DNA of 9,521 nt from Crocinitomicaceae bacterium (GTDB taxonomy: Bacteria; Bacteroidota; Bacteroidia; Flavobacteriales_D; Crocinitomicaceae). The stretch covers positions 1 to 9,521 of the forward strand of contig WTIB01000106.1 in the NCBI GenBank assembly GCA_011522905.1, read 5' to 3'. Below are positions 1-8,277 of the stretch, piece after piece. Made by a program: the position numbers and the translations under genes. Each line of letters begins with the position of its first letter. Within the stretch, counting starts at the first letter, position 1. Under the pieces are notes generated by a model. That model did not search any database. It saw only the letters and a program-made list of their open reading frames with translations, and was not told where the DNA came from.

Positions 1-20
1 ATATTTGTACTTTAAGCAGT

Positions 21-1292
21 GTGAAAAAAGTCCTAATCATTACCTATTATTGGCCTCCGAACGGTGGAACAGGTGTCCAACGCTGGATGCATTTTTCGAG
101 ACATTTAAAAGCCTTAGGATGGGATATAACTGTTTTCACTCCTGATAATTCTGAGTCTTCCATTCATGACAATAAGCTATTAGACTATGTTAATGGTATT
201 AAAGTTATTAGGTCAAAAATATGGGAGCCGATGGGGCTTTATAAAAAGTTTACGGGTAAAAAAAAGAATCAAAAAATTCAACCAGGATTTTTAAATGAAG
301 GAAAACGTAAAAAGAATTCAGAAAAAATAGCGCTTTGGATAAGAGCTAATTATTTTATTCCTGATGCTAAATGCTTTTGGATAAAACCGTCTGTAAAGAA
401 GATTATTGAATTACAAAAGAAAGAAAAATTCACACATCTAATATCAACGGGGCCACCACATTCAGTACACCTAATTGCAAAAAAAGTCAAAGAACAAGTT
501 TCCATCAAATGGCTTGCAGATTTTAGAGATCCATGGACAAATATTGATTGGTTTCCAAAATTACCTCTTACTTCAAGGTCTCTTAAAAAACACCATTCGA
601 TGGAATTTGAAGTACTTTCTCAAGCTGACGAAGTGGTTACCGTAACACCAACATTATCTGAAGAATTGTCGGAAATTTCTGGAAGAGAAGTGTTAACTAT
701 AACCAATGGTTATGAGGAAAATGATTTTGAGAAATTTAAATCTCATACAACAGATAAAATAATTTTCTTCCATCATGGCTCAATGAATTCAGACAGAAAT
801 CCAATTAAATTATGGGAATTTTTATCAAGCCAAGTTCAAAATTGTGAGGACTGGAATAAAAGATTAGAAATTCAATGCTATGGTGCCATTGACAATAGTA
901 TTATAAAAAAAATTGAAGAGCTTGGACTTTTAAAACATCTTAAAGTATCACCCTTTGTTGCTCATGATATGGTAATTAAAGCTCTAGAACAAGCCTCTAT
1001 TTGTTTTTTGCCAATCAACAAAACCCAAAATGCAAAAGGTATAATGCCAAATAAGCTATACGAATACATTGCCTCAGATAAACCTATAGTTTTAATTGGT
1101 CCAAAAGATGGTGATGCCGCCTTAAAACTATCTCAGCAAAAACATGTTCTAATCGCTGATTTCGATGAGGACATTCAGGCTATTGAAATTGAAAAGATAT
1201 TAAAGTCAGAGGTAGATCAATCATTTAAACACCAATTCAGTCGCAAAAACCTTTCTAAAGAATTAAATGAAGTGTTGATTAAAATGGTTTAG
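21..1292 (+). CDS. GT4-type glycosyltransferase (surface glycan synthesis)
   Basis: A 423-residue cytoplasmic glycosyltransferase of the GT-B fold, family GT4-like. The N-terminal Rossmann domain opens with KKVLIITYYWPP and the Gly-rich acceptor-side loop PPNGGTGVQR (about residues 12-21), followed by STGPPHSVH (142-150) and LADFRDPW (165-172). The C-terminal nucleotide-sugar domain holds ITNGYEENDF (227-236), HHGSMNSDRNP (251-261) and the donor-binding segment PNKLYEYIASDKPIV (343-357). The length is normal for the family. The start is a GTG; the frame stays open to the window edge upstream, but the alignment-like N-terminus favours GTG at 21. Bases 1-7 (ATATTTG) would complete a TAnnTTTG promoter box if the preceding unseen base is T, leaving a very short leader. 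No Shine-Dalgarno is visible. The gene converges on the minus-strand operon. Sugar donor and acceptor cannot be read from sequence; a role in polysaccharide or O-antigen assembly is inferred from the neighbours. Confidence 0.88.
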   Translation: MKKVLIITYYWPPNGGTGVQRWMHFSRHLKALGWDITVFTPDNSESSIHDNKLLDYVNGIKVIRSKIWEPMGLYKKFTGKKKNQKIQPGFLNEGKRKKNSEKIALWIRANYFIPDAKCFWIKPSVKKIIELQKKEKFTHLISTGPPHSVHLIAKKVKEQVSIKWLADFRDPWTNIDWFPKLPLTSRSLKKHHSMEFEVLSQADEVVTVTPTLSEELSEISGREVLTITNGYEENDFEKFKSHTTDKIIFFHHGSMNSDRNPIKLWEFLSSQVQNCEDWNKRLEIQCYGAIDNSIIKKIEELGLLKHLKVSPFVAHDMVIKALEQASICFLPINKTQNAKGIMPNKLYEYIASDKPIVLIGPKDGDAALKLSQQKHVLIADFDEDIQAIEIEKILKSEVDQSFKHQFSRKNLSKELNEVLIKMV

Positions 1293-1358
1293 ACCTTATT
1301 CGTAGTGATTTCCACGTTTGACGATTTTTATTGAACGAGTTAAGACAATTCAATGGAT

Positions 1359-2057
1359 TTAATCAGGAATGAACCAAAAAGTGGTGTTCGTAAGTCCATT
1401 GGTAGTTTCATACATTTCATAATCCTTCAATTGTTCAAATACCAACTCGTATCTTTTCCTTTCACTATTGTCAAGAATTAAAATTCCACCTTTTTTAATT
1501 TTAGGTAAAATTTCGTGGCAACATTCTGTTCGAGCCCTTCCATCTACAATTGCAAAATCTAATGAATGGTCTTTAATATCATTAAGCGCCCGAAAATAAT
1601 TAACATAATCCCGCCTAATTTCAAAATCTCTTTTCTCTTCTAAATCAAATACATCATCAACAAAATCTGATTTATCATTTTGTACAACAAATCGATAGTC
1701 CACATTTGAGCAATTTAATCCAGTTAGTTTTTCATTTATTAAATGATACCACTCTTCATTATGCTCAACAGAATATAGTTTTGAAATTCTAGGAGCAAAA
1801 AATAAAGTACTTGATCCAGAACCGAATTCAGCTCCCACCATATCTTTTTCCAGATATTTTTTAAAAAATAGAATACTTGTAGGAGATAGCCAAGGTGCAG
1901 GTCTATTCATCCCTCTAAAAAATGCATACCTAATTTTTAATATTGGACGTAGAATTCGATATAACCAATATCCATTTTCTCCTCTAGATTTCAGATACAT
2001 TCTGTTTACCCTAAAAAGACCTTGATCACATTTTGCTATTAATTCCTGCCTTGTCAT
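1359..2057 (-). CDS. Class I SAM-dependent methyltransferase-like protein
   Basis: A 232-residue protein with a Rossmann-type SAM-binding core. Motif I is VGAEFGSGSST (about residues 74-84). An acidic residue ending strand 2 lies in YSVEHNEEW (95-103) and should contact the SAM ribose. LDFAIVDGRAR (166-176) and KKGGILILDNSER (188-200) resemble motifs IV and VI. The first roughly 70 residues are basic and aromatic-rich (YWLYRILRPILKIRYAFFRG), perhaps for membrane-surface or substrate contact. It is last in the operon and its ATG lies 32 nt inside the upstream glycosyltransferase gene. An internal ATG at 2000 (M20) would remove the overlap and is the main alternative start; the A-rich leader before 2057 fits Bacteroidota initiation. 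By context it probably methylates a glycan or glycan precursor. The substrate is unknown, and a small-molecule or protein target is not excluded. Confidence 0.72.
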   Translation of the reverse strand: MTRQELIAKCDQGLFRVNRMYLKSRGENGYWLYRILRPILKIRYAFFRGMNRPAPWLSPTSILFFKKYLEKDMVGAEFGSGSSTLFFAPRISKLYSVEHNEEWYHLINEKLTGLNCSNVDYRFVVQNDKSDFVDDVFDLEEKRDFEIRRDYVNYFRALNDIKDHSLDFAIVDGRARTECCHEILPKIKKGGILILDNSERKRYELVFEQLKDYEMYETTNGLTNTTFWFIPD

Positions 2058-3258
2058 CTTTTAATTTTTTAATCAGTTTAATTAATTTTTGTGATTCTGA
2101 TTCCCAGTTCATATCCCCTTTAACGAGGTTAAATGCATTTGAAATTCGCTCATCGACCAATGACGGATTGGACATCATTAACTCTATTTGTGCTTTAAAG
2201 GACTTAATGTTTTCAGCTTCAAAAACAAATCCTGCATTATGTTGACCAATAATTCTCTTAAATGGTTTGCAATCACTTACTAATAATGGTGACTTGGACA
2301 TCATTATTTGAAAAAGCTTATGAGGTATGGTATGGTCCGTGTGTGCATTTTTAATGTGAGGAATGACATTTGCTCCTGCATTGTGTATATAATATGCTAT
2401 TTGATTGAATGGCTTTTGCCCCAATAGGTGAACTTGGTCTGAAACTCCCAAGTTTTGAGCTAAAGTCTCTAAACTATCCAAATAAGACTTATTTCCTGAG
2501 CCAAGTATTACGAACTCCACTTTTGAATTGGAGCTTTGAAAAGACTGAACCGCATGAATACCTATCTCCAATCCTCGAACAGGATTTATCCCTCCAACAT
2601 ATACAATATAAAACACATCTTTTTTGAATAAAAAGTCATCTTCATTTTTGACGGTTTGAAAATCAAATTTTTCATAATTGGAGATGACTGATATCTTCTC
2701 AGAAGGAATATTATACTCTCTTATTATTTTGTCCTTCATCTCATCAACAACTGCAATGATATGATTTGGAAAACGAATGGCCTTTCTCTCGTATTTCTTC
2801 CACCTTTTAGTACTAAAAAATAAACGATCCTTAATGATCTTGAATAGCGACTTTGGCGTCCTTTTTAATGCCAAAAGCATTTCAGGATAATTTTCATGCA
2901 TGTCCAGTACGATATACTTTCTAGGAAGTAAAATACGAATTGTACGCATCAAGGGTAAATCATGAATATGAATGATTTCACTAGACACTTCTTTTTTAAA
3001 AAACGATTTTAAATGCCAATAAAATAGGAAATCGAAAAAAAACAAAGCAGTCAATACATCATTAACCCCCTTTTTACGAAAAGAATAATGAGCTCCTAAG
3101 CGAATCACCTGAACGCCATTTATCATTTCTTTTCGAGCTTGCCCCTTTTTCCATCTCGTTACAACCTGAATCTTTATGCCACTATCAGCAAGCGACTCAG
3201 CTTCTTTTCTAACCCTGATGTCATTCGGGTATTCACCATCTAAAATCATTGTATACAT
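2026..3258 (-). CDS. GT4-type glycosyltransferase
   Basis: A 410-residue GT-B glycosyltransferase, GT4-like, with no signal peptide and probably acting at the cytoplasmic face of the inner membrane. The N-terminal acceptor domain includes DGEYPNDIRVRKEAESL (about residues 7-23), IIHIHDLPLM (95-104) and LDMHENYPEM (118-127). The C-terminal donor domain begins near YVGGINPVRGLE (220-231), continues with FVILGSGN (249-256), and ends with the donor-site segment HTIPHKLFQIMMSKSPLLVSD (309-329, split here only by description), where the usual acidic EX7E motif is not obvious. The ATG shares one base with the upstream epimerase stop (TGATG), which points to translational coupling and fixes this start over M4. 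The 3' end overlaps the next gene by 32 nt. Specificity cannot be read; following the UDP-GlcNAc 2-epimerase directly, ManNAc transfer is an attractive but unproven guess. Confidence 0.88.
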   Translation of the reverse strand: MYTMILDGEYPNDIRVRKEAESLADSGIKIQVVTRWKKGQARKEMINGVQVIRLGAHYSFRKKGVNDVLTALFFFDFLFYWHLKSFFKKEVSSEIIHIHDLPLMRTIRILLPRKYIVLDMHENYPEMLLALKRTPKSLFKIIKDRLFFSTKRWKKYERKAIRFPNHIIAVVDEMKDKIIREYNIPSEKISVISNYEKFDFQTVKNEDDFLFKKDVFYIVYVGGINPVRGLEIGIHAVQSFQSSNSKVEFVILGSGNKSYLDSLETLAQNLGVSDQVHLLGQKPFNQIAYYIHNAGANVIPHIKNAHTDHTIPHKLFQIMMSKSPLLVSDCKPFKRIIGQHNAGFVFEAENIKSFKAQIELMMSNPSLVDERISNAFNLVKGDMNWESESQKLIKLIKKLKDDKAGINSKM

Positions 3259-4352
3259 CAGGCCGAAAAAATTTCATTTAACTTTTCAGCAATGCGTTCA
3301 GTGGAACGGCCATCCCAAAGAGGAGGAATTTGACTTTTCTTTTCCCGTAATTGATTTAACTTTTCCAATATTTTTGGTGGATCAAAGTCCATTAATTCAT
3401 TGGTTCCCATATCAATAGTAATCGGTCGCTCCGTATTTTCTCTCAGTGTAACACAAGGCACGCCAATGAAGGTTGTTTCCTCTTGTATACCACCGGAATC
3501 GGTTATTACACCTCCAGATAAGGATATCAACTTTTGAAAAGTAAAATAATCCAATGGCTCCGTATAGATGACCTGAGTAATATCCTCAAAATCACCTGTT
3601 AAATTGAAGATGTCAATGTTTTTTTTAGTTCTTGGATGCATTGGGAATATGATTTGAAAATATTTGGAGCAATGCTTTAAAAGCGTCAATATCTTCAATA
3701 GACCATCCAAATTATCCACATTAGAAGGACGGTGTAATGTTACTGCCAAAAAGGGTTTGTCCATATCGTATTCAAAGGGAAAAGATTTGCTTTGAATTTC
3801 TTGATTAAATGCAATTAAGGAATCAATCATTGTGTTACCCACAAAGAATACTTGATTCATATTCTTACCCTCTTTCCTTAAATTGTCCAATCCACTTTGC
3901 TCGGTAACAAAATAATAATCCGACAATTCATCTACAATTATTCTATTTATTTCTTCTGGCATACGACGGTCAAAGCTTCGTAATCCACTCTCCAAATGAG
4001 CCAATTGTATACCAATTTTATTGGCGACAATTGCCCCTGCAAGAGTAGAGTTTACATCCCCAACAACAATCAATAGGTCTGGTTTATCATTCATTAGCTC
4101 TACACTTAGATGTTGAATGATATGTCCAAGATGTGCAGATGCATCGCCTTCAAATTTGGGAAGAATTACATCCGCCTCTATGCCAAATTGCGTAAAGAAA
4201 ATACTTGAGACAGATTCGCTATAATGTTGATTGGAATGAATAATCTTCAAATCAAAATGGTCATATTCCTTAAAAACACTCTTAAACTGAGAGATCTTAA
4301 CAATATTTGGACGAGTACCAACCAGTAAAGAAATCCTAAAGATTTTATTCAT
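3258..4352 (-). CDS. wecB: UDP-N-acetylglucosamine 2-epimerase (non-hydrolysing)
   Basis: A 364-residue enzyme that interconverts UDP-GlcNAc and UDP-ManNAc (EC 5.1.3.14) for surface polysaccharide. Family signatures run the full length: LVGTRPNIVK (about residues 10-19, with the Arg and Lys of the active site), VVGDVNSTLAG (96-106, catalytic-type Asp99), AHLESGLRSFDRRMPEEINR (118-137, conserved Glu residues), FVGNTMID (170-177), VTLHRPSNVDN (204-214, His207), FPMHPRTKK (236-244) and ITDSGGIQEET (283-293) followed by LRENTERP (303-310). All expected catalytic positions are present. I choose ATG at 4352: it gives the canonical N-terminus (NKIFRISLLVGTRPN) and an 8-nt overlap with the upstream gene. 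The frame extends 10 codons to a TTG at 4382, which is unlikely as a start. No UDP-ManNAc dehydrogenase (wecC) is in the window, so either free ManNAc is used or wecC lies elsewhere. It is coupled by TGATG to the next glycosyltransferase. Confidence 0.95.
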   Translation of the reverse strand: MNKIFRISLLVGTRPNIVKISQFKSVFKEYDHFDLKIIHSNQHYSESVSSIFFTQFGIEADVILPKFEGDASAHLGHIIQHLSVELMNDKPDLLIVVGDVNSTLAGAIVANKIGIQLAHLESGLRSFDRRMPEEINRIIVDELSDYYFVTEQSGLDNLRKEGKNMNQVFFVGNTMIDSLIAFNQEIQSKSFPFEYDMDKPFLAVTLHRPSNVDNLDGLLKILTLLKHCSKYFQIIFPMHPRTKKNIDIFNLTGDFEDITQVIYTEPLDYFTFQKLISLSGGVITDSGGIQEETTFIGVPCVTLRENTERPITIDMGTNELMDFDPPKILEKLNQLREKKSQIPPLWDGRSTERIAEKLNEIFSA

Positions 4353-7104
4353 CGGCGGCTGTTTTGATATTTTTGATTTCAATAAAAAATATAGCCAAAC
4401 AACTCAAAATAAGTAAAACCGAACCTATTCCCGAAATGAACGAACCCGTTTCCATAGATTTGGGTTCAAATTTCCATTCAATTTTATGTTTTCCTGCAGG
4501 AATCATTACCCCTCGTAAAATATAGTTCACTCTAAAATGTTCTACCAGTTTACCATCTATATAACAATTCCATCCATCAGGATAATAAACTTCACTAAAA
4601 ACAGCAGGGCCATCAAATTCACTTGAAGCAGCATACTCCAGGTGATTCAAGCCATACTTAGTCAAGCTGATATTAGCTGCATCAATATTCTTAGGCGTTT
4701 TGATGTTTTGAAAGTCCTTATGTATTACAGCAGTGGTCCTTAAGTCAATACTAGAATCTCCAAGGGCTTGCATTGCTTCATCTACTGTTTTTACAGTCTT
4801 AACATTGCTTACAAACCAAGCATTACCTTGGGCCATTGGATTCTGTAATGCATCTTGATTAGGATTAAGGATACAATACTTGGTATTGAGCATATTTAAT
4901 ATTGGTGTATATTGAAATACAGCTGGTCCAAATTGAGAAGCATTTTGACTTATTAATGCATATTCTCTTTGAATGTAAAAATCTACAAGTTCTTGATAAC
5001 GCTTCAATTTAGCTCCATGGTATCCACCGATGCTTTTATGATAGTAACTTGTTTCAGTCTCATTAAATGGATTTCCAAGCTTTAAAACTCTGTAATCCGA
5101 ATTAAGATTAAGAACCGCAAATTCAGCAAGCATCTTTTTTGTTTTTTCGCTTTTTATATCTTCAAACAAATAATATGTGGACATTTTATTTTTGAACTGC
5201 CCTACTTTTTTATCGAAATTAGAGATATTTGTCTTTTCATTATTCAGAATACTTAAATCGGATTTACTGGGAGTCACAGGAGGAACTTGACTTAACTGTG
5301 CATTTTCATATTTATTTAGGACCGGAAGCTCGTCACCTTCTTCTAAATAATTTTGAGCAGTCAAAGCAGAAATATATTGCAACTCACCCCTTTTATCATT
5401 CATATCTTCATCCGAGCTAAGATACCTTAAGGCAACACCAATATTATCTATTGAAACTAAGAAGAGCAGTGATCCTGAAACAATCCATATTGAAGGTTTT
5501 TTAATAATCACAGCGTAAACCAACCCAAGAATAAAAAGAGAAAAAATTAATGCCCTCCCAACATCCTTTTTAAATAAGAATTTACGGGCTTCTTTTATTT
5601 CCTTTTTTAGATCATTATAATAAGTTTTAACCTCTGGTTTTTCTTGCTCGCCCAAAATCTTTGTGAATTGCTTATTTTCCTCAGAGGTCATAAAGTCTCC
5701 ACTCATACTTGGTGAAATGTAGAGAAGAGAAAAGAAAACAACTAAAGTACCTCCCGCAATGTAAAACTTCTGCTTTTTATAAAATGAAATCCTTCCATTA
5801 AACAAGGCATTCATAAAAAGAATGGCTAAAAGTGGAAATATGATTTGCAACAACACCAATATCATTTTGGAGTCTCTAAACTTATTATATAACGGGAACT
5901 TATGAATAAAAAAGTCATTCATTCCACCTGGGTCATTAGATGCGAGAGATAGGGCCAAAATTACTACTGCTACAAGGGACCATTTTAAAGCATCATTTAA
6001 AAACAAAATGGCCAAGAAAAAAAGAACAAATATGACTACCCCAAAGTAAAAGGCACCGCCACTCATTGCTTGACCTCCCCAATATCTATTTATGCCTTTA
6101 GTAAATGTTTCATCATTCGAGAAATCCTTACCATTTTCGATATCTCTGTCCGCAATATAAGCCATGAGATCCTCATCCTCTCCAAATACATTTCCGCGCT
6201 CTCCTCTGGCATTAGGGATAATTGTTGACAACAATTCACCTTCACCATAATTATACTTTAATATATAATCTGTATCTAAACCACTTTTTTTGGATGAATT
6301 GATTTTCTTTCCATCAGGTTCAATGGTCAGTTCAGTTTTTCCCCTGGTTGAATACTTACTGTATTCCTGAGTAGTCAAAATATTGCTCATTGAAGGTAAA
6401 ATAGCAATGATTACCCCAATAAATAATCCACTCAATATTGGAATCAAAGTCTTGTATTGTTTTTCAATAATGATTCGGGTGATTTCACCTAATGCAACAA
6501 AAGCCATTATAAACATGAGGTAATATGTCATTTGTAAATGATTGGCAGAAAGATTTAGTGCTAAAAACAAGGCAAAAACAGCACTTCCTAGTAACCACTT
6601 ACCCCTAAACGCAAGTATCATTCCTCCTAATGCAGGAGCCATGTATGCGATTGCATTTACCTTACTCATATGGCCCGCTCCAAGGTATAATATATTTATT
6701 GTTGAAAATCCAAATGCAATCGCACCTGCAATCGCAAGCCAAGGATTTACTCTTAAACACATTAAAAGGATATAAAAACCGAGCATTGCAATAAATAAAA
6801 TCCCAGCAGGCCTTGGTAGTCCTACTTTAATTATTTGGTCAATTGTATTGATGTAATTATTCGAATGAAGCACCGATATTTGATAGGCGGGCATACCGCC
6901 AAACATTGAATTCGTCCACAAAGGTTCTGTCTCGTTCATCACCCGGTGATCTACGATTTCTTTCGACATCCCTTTAAACTTATTAACGTCGTCTTGAATT
7001 AAGTGATATCCTTTAAATAATGGAGAAAAATAAATTGACACAATAACCAAAAATATCAGTAACGCGACTAAATGAGGAATTAAAGACTTAAGTTTCACAT
7101 TCAT
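4345..7104 (-). CDS. YfhO-family polytopic membrane protein (GT-C-like)
   Basis: A 919-residue inner-membrane protein of the YfhO family, whose studied Firmicutes members are GT-C-like enzymes that glycosylate cell-envelope polymers. About 13-14 hydrophobic segments are visible: one at residues 8-30, a block at 99-240, another at 350-465, two at 515-557, and a final one near 890-909. The first outer loop carries the acidic pair D38-D39 in LIQDDVNKFKG, the place where GT-C enzymes put a catalytic or metal-binding Asp. A large soluble stretch at about 558-887 ends with the family-typical FSEVYYPDGWNCYIDGK (836-852) and the Gly-rich IPAGKHKIEWKFEP beta segment. The gene starts 2 nt after the response-regulator stop and overlaps wecB by 8 nt. 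In this context, transfer of a sugar from a lipid-linked donor to an exported glycan is inferred; acceptor and donor are unknown. The family assignment is firm, the reaction is not. Confidence 0.85.
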   Translation of the reverse strand: MNVKLKSLIPHLVALLIFLVIVSIYFSPLFKGYHLIQDDVNKFKGMSKEIVDHRVMNETEPLWTNSMFGGMPAYQISVLHSNNYINTIDQIIKVGLPRPAGILFIAMLGFYILLMCLRVNPWLAIAGAIAFGFSTINILYLGAGHMSKVNAIAYMAPALGGMILAFRGKWLLGSAVFALFLALNLSANHLQMTYYLMFIMAFVALGEITRIIIEKQYKTLIPILSGLFIGVIIAILPSMSNILTTQEYSKYSTRGKTELTIEPDGKKINSSKKSGLDTDYILKYNYGEGELLSTIIPNARGERGNVFGEDEDLMAYIADRDIENGKDFSNDETFTKGINRYWGGQAMSGGAFYFGVVIFVLFFLAILFLNDALKWSLVAVVILALSLASNDPGGMNDFFIHKFPLYNKFRDSKMILVLLQIIFPLLAILFMNALFNGRISFYKKQKFYIAGGTLVVFFSLLYISPSMSGDFMTSEENKQFTKILGEQEKPEVKTYYNDLKKEIKEARKFLFKKDVGRALIFSLFILGLVYAVIIKKPSIWIVSGSLLFLVSIDNIGVALRYLSSDEDMNDKRGELQYISALTAQNYLEEGDELPVLNKYENAQLSQVPPVTPSKSDLSILNNEKTNISNFDKKVGQFKNKMSTYYLFEDIKSEKTKKMLAEFAVLNLNSDYRVLKLGNPFNETETSYYHKSIGGYHGAKLKRYQELVDFYIQREYALISQNASQFGPAVFQYTPILNMLNTKYCILNPNQDALQNPMAQGNAWFVSNVKTVKTVDEAMQALGDSSIDLRTTAVIHKDFQNIKTPKNIDAANISLTKYGLNHLEYAASSEFDGPAVFSEVYYPDGWNCYIDGKLVEHFRVNYILRGVMIPAGKHKIEWKFEPKSMETGSFISGIGSVLLILSCLAIFFIEIKNIKTAADE

Positions 7105-7106
7105 AA

Positions 7107-8273
7107 TTATTTATTTGAATTTGAGTACAATTCCACATCCTCTTTCGATATAACGGGACCACAAAGTATGACAAGTCGTTCAATGATATTTCTGAGCTCT
7201 CTGATATTACCTGTCCAATTGATCTTTTTCAAAGCTTCAATAGCTTTATCGTCGAAACTTTTAGTAGGAATACCTTGATCTGAGCAAATTAATTTTATAA
7301 AATGATTGGCAAGTATTGGTACATCATCAATTCTGTCATTTAGAGAAGGGACATGAATGAGAATAACGGCTAAACGGTGATAAAGGTCTTCGCGAAATTT
7401 TCCATTTTCAATCTCCTTTCTTAAATCTTTATTTGTAGCAGCAATAACTCTACAATCCACTTTAATGTCTTTTTCGCTACCAACTCGTTGTATCACATTT
7501 TCTTGGAGAGCCCTAAGCACTTTTGCTTGTGCGCTGGCGGACATATCTCCAATCTCATCAAGGAACAGCGTACCTCCCGAAGCCAGCTGAAACTTTCCTT
7601 TTTTATCCTTCACGGCAGAAGTAAATGCGCCTTTAACATGTCCAAAAAGCTCACTTTCGATGAGCTCAGCAGGAATTGCTGCGCAATTCACCTCAATAAA
7701 TGGCATTTTTCTACGATTCGAATTGTCATGTAAGGATCTCGCGACTAGCTCCTTTCCTGATCCATTTCCTCCTGTCACCAGCACTCTAGCATCAGAAGGA
7801 GCCACTTTTTCAATCATTTCCTTGATTTTTAGAATTGCATCCGTTTCTCCAACAATTGAACTTCCTTTAAATTTCTTTACAACAGTTTTCAAGGATTTGG
7901 TCTCTTCAACAAGCTTATTTCGGTCAGTAGCATTTCGAAGTGTAACTAAAATCCTATTTAAATCAAGAGGTTTTTCGATAAAGTCAAAAGCACCATCTTT
8001 AATGGCCTGAACAGCCGTTTCAATATTACCATGTCCACTAATCATAATAATTGGTGTTTCAACATTAAGCTTTATGGTTCTAGATAGGACATCCAATCCA
8101 TCAATTACAGGCATTTTTATATCACAAAAGATCAAATCATATTCATTTTTTTGAATCAATTCCAATCCTTCTTTTCCATTTTCAGCCTCCTCTACATTAC
8201 ATTCCTCAAATTCCAATATTTCACGCAAGGCCCTTCTAATGGCTTTTTCATCATCTATTATTAGTACTTTCAT
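7107..8273 (-). CDS. NtrC-type sigma-54 response regulator lacking the HTH domain
   Basis: A 388-residue two-component regulator that should activate sigma-54 RNA polymerase. The receiver domain (about 1-115) has the acidic pair D7-D8, phospho-acceptor D51 in FCDIKMP, S79 and K101 (EKP). The AAA+ domain (about 138-370) has Walker A GGNGSGKE (168-175), a GAFTSA loop at 215-220 in place of the usual GAFTGA, Walker B GGTLFLDE (233-240), AATN sensor I (278-281), Arg finger region FREDLYHR (293-300) and sensor II GNIREL (355-360). The protein stops about 18 residues after the AAA+ lid, so the C-terminal Fis-type HTH usual in roughly 450-residue NtrC relatives is absent. The YfhO gene begins 2 nt after the stop, leaving no room for a lost domain. 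Chlamydial CtcC and Helicobacter FlgR are known relatives with the same truncation. The partner histidine kinase is not in the window. Its start lies 4 nt after pcm. Confidence 0.93.
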   Translation of the reverse strand: MKVLIIDDEKAIRRALREILEFEECNVEEAENGKEGLELIQKNEYDLIFCDIKMPVIDGLDVLSRTIKLNVETPIIMISGHGNIETAVQAIKDGAFDFIEKPLDLNRILVTLRNATDRNKLVEETKSLKTVVKKFKGSSIVGETDAILKIKEMIEKVAPSDARVLVTGGNGSGKELVARSLHDNSNRRKMPFIEVNCAAIPAELIESELFGHVKGAFTSAVKDKKGKFQLASGGTLFLDEIGDMSASAQAKVLRALQENVIQRVGSEKDIKVDCRVIAATNKDLRKEIENGKFREDLYHRLAVILIHVPSLNDRIDDVPILANHFIKLICSDQGIPTKSFDDKAIEALKKINWTGNIRELRNIIERLVILCGPVISKEDVELYSNSNK

Positions 8274-8277
8274 CTAT

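Noticed and set aside
1293..1358. Possible bidirectional terminator between the convergent genes (1295-1302 pairing with 1336-1344).
   Set aside because: The stem is about 8 bp with a bulge and a G-T pair, the loop is 33 nt, and no proper U-tract follows, so it is not a convincing intrinsic terminator.
2033..3418. Plus-strand open frames of 70-80 codons at 2033-2245, 2409-2627 and 3176-3418.
   Set aside because: They lie antisense within well-supported genes and encode no recognisable domain; they are chance frames.
4353..4382. Longer epimerase start at 4382.
   Set aside because: The codon is TTG and the extra ten residues are not part of the family N-terminus; ATG at 4352 gives the expected start.
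7105..7300. Frameshift or truncation that removed an HTH domain from the response regulator.
   Set aside because: The AAA+ domain is intact to its lid and the YfhO start codon follows the stop by 2 nt, so no remnant HTH coding sequence exists here; the short form looks native.
5229..8010. Plus-strand open frames of 63-116 codons at 5229-5420, 6542-6775, 7488-7733 and 7660-8010.
   Set aside because: They are antisense to the YfhO and response-regulator genes, two overlap each other, and none has a plausible leader or motif.
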